Program-made: the position numbers and the translations under genes
Assembly: GCA_026982235.1 (NCBI GenBank)
Contig: JALSHM010000472.1
Location: 1-7,484, forward strand
Length of the DNA: 7,484 nt
Direction: 5' to 3'
Source of the DNA: Robiginitomaculum sp.
Lineage (GTDB): Bacteria > Pseudomonadota > Alphaproteobacteria > Caulobacterales > Maricaulaceae
Notes under the pieces: model-generated
Database searches by the model: none
What the model was told of the DNA's origin: nothing
The model's input: the letters and a program-made list of their open reading frames with translations, nothing else
Shown here: positions 5,590-7,484 of the stretch, one piece after another
Layout of the letters: every line of letters begins with the position of its first letter
How positions within the stretch are numbered: the first letter of the stretch is position 1

Positions 5590-6573
5590 ATGACGCGTTC
5601 TGCACTTGAGAAAAAACTAGAGACGGCCAGCGCCAAATTGGACAAAGTAAAAACGGAAATTTCCAATGTCGTTATCGGACAGGAAACCGTGGTTGATTTG
5701 TCCCTAGCGGCTATGCTGTCGGGTGGCCATGCTTTATTGGTCGGGGTGCCGGGACTGGCTAAGACCTTGTTGGTGGAAACCATGTCCACAGTTCTTGGGC
5801 TTGACGGCAAGCGTATCCAGTTCACCCCTGACCTCATGCCCGCAGATATTATCGGCTCTGAGGTCTTAGAAGAAACGGCTAAAGGCAAACGTTCTTTTCG
5901 GTTCATCCCAGGCCCTGTATTTTGCCAGCTTCTTATGGCCGACGAAATTAACCGTGCCAGTCCGCGCACCCAATCCGCTTTATTGCAAGCCATGCAAGAA
6001 CGCTTTGTCACAGTGGCTGGCGCGCGGCACGACTTGCCTGCACCTTTTCACGTATTGGCCACACAAAACCCCATTGAGCAAGAGGGCACATATCCGCTGC
6101 CAGAAGCCCAGCTTGACAGATTTTTGTTTCAAATAGATGTGGGCTATCCCAAGGCGGATACAGAACGCGAAATCCTATTGGCCACGACGGGCACATCCCA
6201 AGGTCAAGCCAAGAAAATTATGACACCTAAAGGCCTGATAGACATGCAGGCCTTGGTGCGCTCAATGCCCATAGGAAACACCGTGGTGGATTGTATTTTG
6301 TCATTGGTGCGCAATGCCCGTCCGGATCAAAGCGAATACGATTTCATCAAAGACGCGGTGGTCTGGGGGCCTGGCCCGCGTGCTGGGCAAGCCCTGATGT
6401 TGGCCAGTCGTGCCCGTGCCTTATTAGATGGGCGCATTGCCCCTTCTGTCGATGACGTATTGGCCTTGGCGGCTCCAGTTCTTAAACACCGTATGGCGCT
6501 GAGCTTCGCTGCCCGTGCCGATGGTGCTCATCTGGACACACTGATTAGCAAGCTGGCTGAACGGGTGAGCTAG
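5590..6573 (+). CDS. moxR: MoxR family AAA+ ATPase
   Basis: The 327-residue protein is a MoxR-type AAA+ chaperone-like ATPase, thought to help assemble or activate partner complexes, often with von Willebrand A proteins. Motifs, numbered from the chosen start: VVIGQE (27-32); Walker A GVPGLAKT (52-59); Walker B LLMADEIN (114-121, Asp118-Glu119); the family signature RASPRTQSALLQAMQER (122-138); sensor 1 TQNP (158-161); and EAQLDRF with an Arg at 177. The C-terminal lid contains WGPGPRAGQALMLASRARALLDGR. The frame is open from 5503, but ATG 5590 is chosen. AGAG at 5578-5581 lies eight bases upstream, and the extra upstream residues would overlap the DUF1285 gene and are not family-like. The stop TAG overlaps the DUF58 start by one base. 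Together with DUF58 and DUF4159 this is the standard alphaproteobacterial cluster. Confidence 0.95.
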   Translation: MTRSALEKKLETASAKLDKVKTEISNVVIGQETVVDLSLAAMLSGGHALLVGVPGLAKTLLVETMSTVLGLDGKRIQFTPDLMPADIIGSEVLEETAKGKRSFRFIPGPVFCQLLMADEINRASPRTQSALLQAMQERFVTVAGARHDLPAPFHVLATQNPIEQEGTYPLPEAQLDRFLFQIDVGYPKADTEREILLATTGTSQGQAKKIMTPKGLIDMQALVRSMPIGNTVVDCILSLVRNARPDQSEYDFIKDAVVWGPGPRAGQALMLASRARALLDGRIAPSVDDVLALAAPVLKHRMALSFAARADGAHLDTLISKLAERVS

Positions 6574-7457
6574 TGCCAGTCGCCACACAAACCACAAATT
6601 TACGCCGCGCGGCGGAACACTTAGCCGCACCTTATCCGCACTTATTGGCTGAGGCCGAGCGGGTGGCGGCTATTGTGGCGCAAGGCGTGCATGGGCGCAG
6701 GCGCGCCGGCCAAGGCGAGACATTTTGGCAGTACCGGGACTATTCCCAATCTGACAGTGCCCATGATATTGACTGGCGACGGTCCGCGCGCGCTGACCAT
6801 TATTATGTGCGCGAGAACGAATGGGAAGCTGCCAACACTGTCTGGATGTGGCGCGATGGTTCGCCCGGCATGGATTGGAAATCCCATAAGGCCTTGCCGA
6901 CTAAAAAAGATAGGGCGTCGGTTTTGATGATGGCGCTCTCATCATTGCTTATGCGTGCTGGCGAACGCTGTGCCGTGCTCGGCATGATCGAACGCCCACA
7001 CACGGGGCGGTTCGGCATTGAGCGCATATCCTATAAATTGGCGACGGGCGCGGGCGATATGGAAGCGCTTGGCGCGGATTTCTCCGCCCATGCAAAGCTG
7101 ATACTTGCTTCGGATTTTCTGGCACCTGCAGACATTTGGCGCGAGCGTTTAGCCGCACTATCGGCACGTCCGGCCAGTGGCATATTGTTACACATTGTCG
7201 ACCCAGCAGAGCGCGGTTTTCCGTTTAAGGGCCGGGTGCAAATGCTACAACCTGGTTCGAAAATAGCCCAGCTACCCTTCTTGTTGGGTCGGGCAGAAAA
7301 AATGCGCGATAAATATTTGGAAAAATTCGCCGCTCACGAAGACGCCCTAGCACAAACCGCACGCAGGCTTGGTTGGACGCTGATTACCCACACGACAGAT
7401 CAACCAGTCACACAAGCCCTGAGCGCCATGTATCAAGCCCTTGCGGGGGATGTATAA
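6573..7457 (+). CDS. DUF58 domain-containing protein
   Basis: The 294-residue protein is a DUF58 family member, a von Willebrand A-like protein almost always encoded beside moxR and presumed to be its partner. The signature is clear: GRRRAGQGETFWQYRDYSQS (41-60), then DSAHDIDWRRSARADHYYVR (61-80) and ENEWEAANTVWMWRDGSPGM (81-100). The last block corresponds to the MIDAS-like D.S.SM segment, here DGSPGM. The C-terminal half (LILASDFLA; SGILLHIVDPAERGFPF) fits the rest of a Rossmann-like A domain. The start is GTG at 6573, overlapping the moxR stop in TAGTG. There is no signal peptide or strong membrane segment, so it is probably cytoplasmic. The TAA overlaps the next ATG (TAATG), a further sign of tight coupling. 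Confidence 0.93.
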   Translation: MPVATQTTNLRRAAEHLAAPYPHLLAEAERVAAIVAQGVHGRRRAGQGETFWQYRDYSQSDSAHDIDWRRSARADHYYVRENEWEAANTVWMWRDGSPGMDWKSHKALPTKKDRASVLMMALSSLLMRAGERCAVLGMIERPHTGRFGIERISYKLATGAGDMEALGADFSAHAKLILASDFLAPADIWRERLAALSARPASGILLHIVDPAERGFPFKGRVQMLQPGSKIAQLPFLLGRAEKMRDKYLEKFAAHEDALAQTARRLGWTLITHTTDQPVTQALSAMYQALAGDV

Positions 7458-7484
7458 TGGTACTTGGCCCGGTCACATTTTTGG
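7457..7484 (+). CDS. Start of next operon gene, probably DUF4159 membrane protein (truncated by window edge)
   Basis: Nine codons are visible, reading MVLGPVTFL. The ATG at 7457 overlaps the DUF58 stop in TAATG, and GGGGGA at 7444-7449 is a well-placed ribosome-binding site seven bases upstream, so a gene start here is well supported. In Alphaproteobacteria the gene after moxR-DUF58 is usually a large membrane-anchored DUF4159 protein whose N-terminus has a similar LGPL.F pattern before the first helix. The family name therefore rests on context and nine residues only. Confidence 0.6.

Noticed and set aside
1..7484. CRISPR arrays, insertion sequences, tRNA or rRNA genes, integrase or phage genes
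   Set aside because: No regularly spaced repeats, transposase motifs, tRNA cloverleaf or rRNA-like segments were seen in the window.

Overview
The window looks like chromosomal DNA of an alphaproteobacterium of moderate GC. The main support is gene content and order. A DUF1285 protein, a CoA-pyrophosphatase-type Nudix hydrolase and a class II CCA-adding enzyme are packed on one strand. They are divergent from a moxR / DUF58 / DUF4159-type operon, an arrangement I associate with Alphaproteobacteria. 5-formyltetrahydrofolate cyclo-ligase followed by a YmdB-type phosphoesterase is also usual there. The species cannot be named from the sequence.

Layout: (1) 1-411, minus strand, the N-terminal part of a radical SAM protein that runs off the left edge. 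(2) 412-559, a divergent intergenic region with a good sigma70-like promoter and repeated TACTTGAC boxes. (3) 560-1185, plus strand, a two-gene unit: an unrecognised four-helix membrane protein coupled by an ATGA overlap to a 66-residue XRE/Cro-type repressor. (4) 1278-1713, plus strand, a compact toxin-antitoxin pair with a DUF1902 antitoxin first and a HicA-like toxin second. (5) 1729-3110, plus strand, the cyclo-ligase and YmdB-type phosphoesterase, overlapping by ATGA. (6) 3102-5512, minus strand, DUF1285 -> Nudix -> cca with overlapping ends; its last gene converges on and overlaps the ymdB-like gene by 9 bases. (7) 5590-7484, plus strand, MoxR AAA+ ATPase -> DUF58 protein -> the first nine codons of a protein that fits the DUF4159 membrane family.

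Regions 2 to 4 behave as a small accessory segment between housekeeping genes. Several stretches are AT-richer: by hand count, line 1261-1320 is 22/60 GC and line 721-780 is 23/60 GC, against 34/60 for 2341-2400 in the ymdB-like gene. The composition is uneven, however (601-660 is 32/60). The repressor probably controls its own operon through the TACTTGAC boxes, one overlapping the -35 and one near the predicted transcription start. The toxin-antitoxin module ends only 15 bases before the folate gene, so that housekeeping pair either reads through from the toxin-antitoxin promoter or has a promoter inside hicA.

Most of the window is ordinary. The parts most worth a second look are the membrane-protein/XRE pair, the placement of the DUF1902/HicA module, and the in-frame 18-base tandem duplication at the N-terminus of the DUF1285 protein. 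I do not see convincing evidence of a wholly new system.
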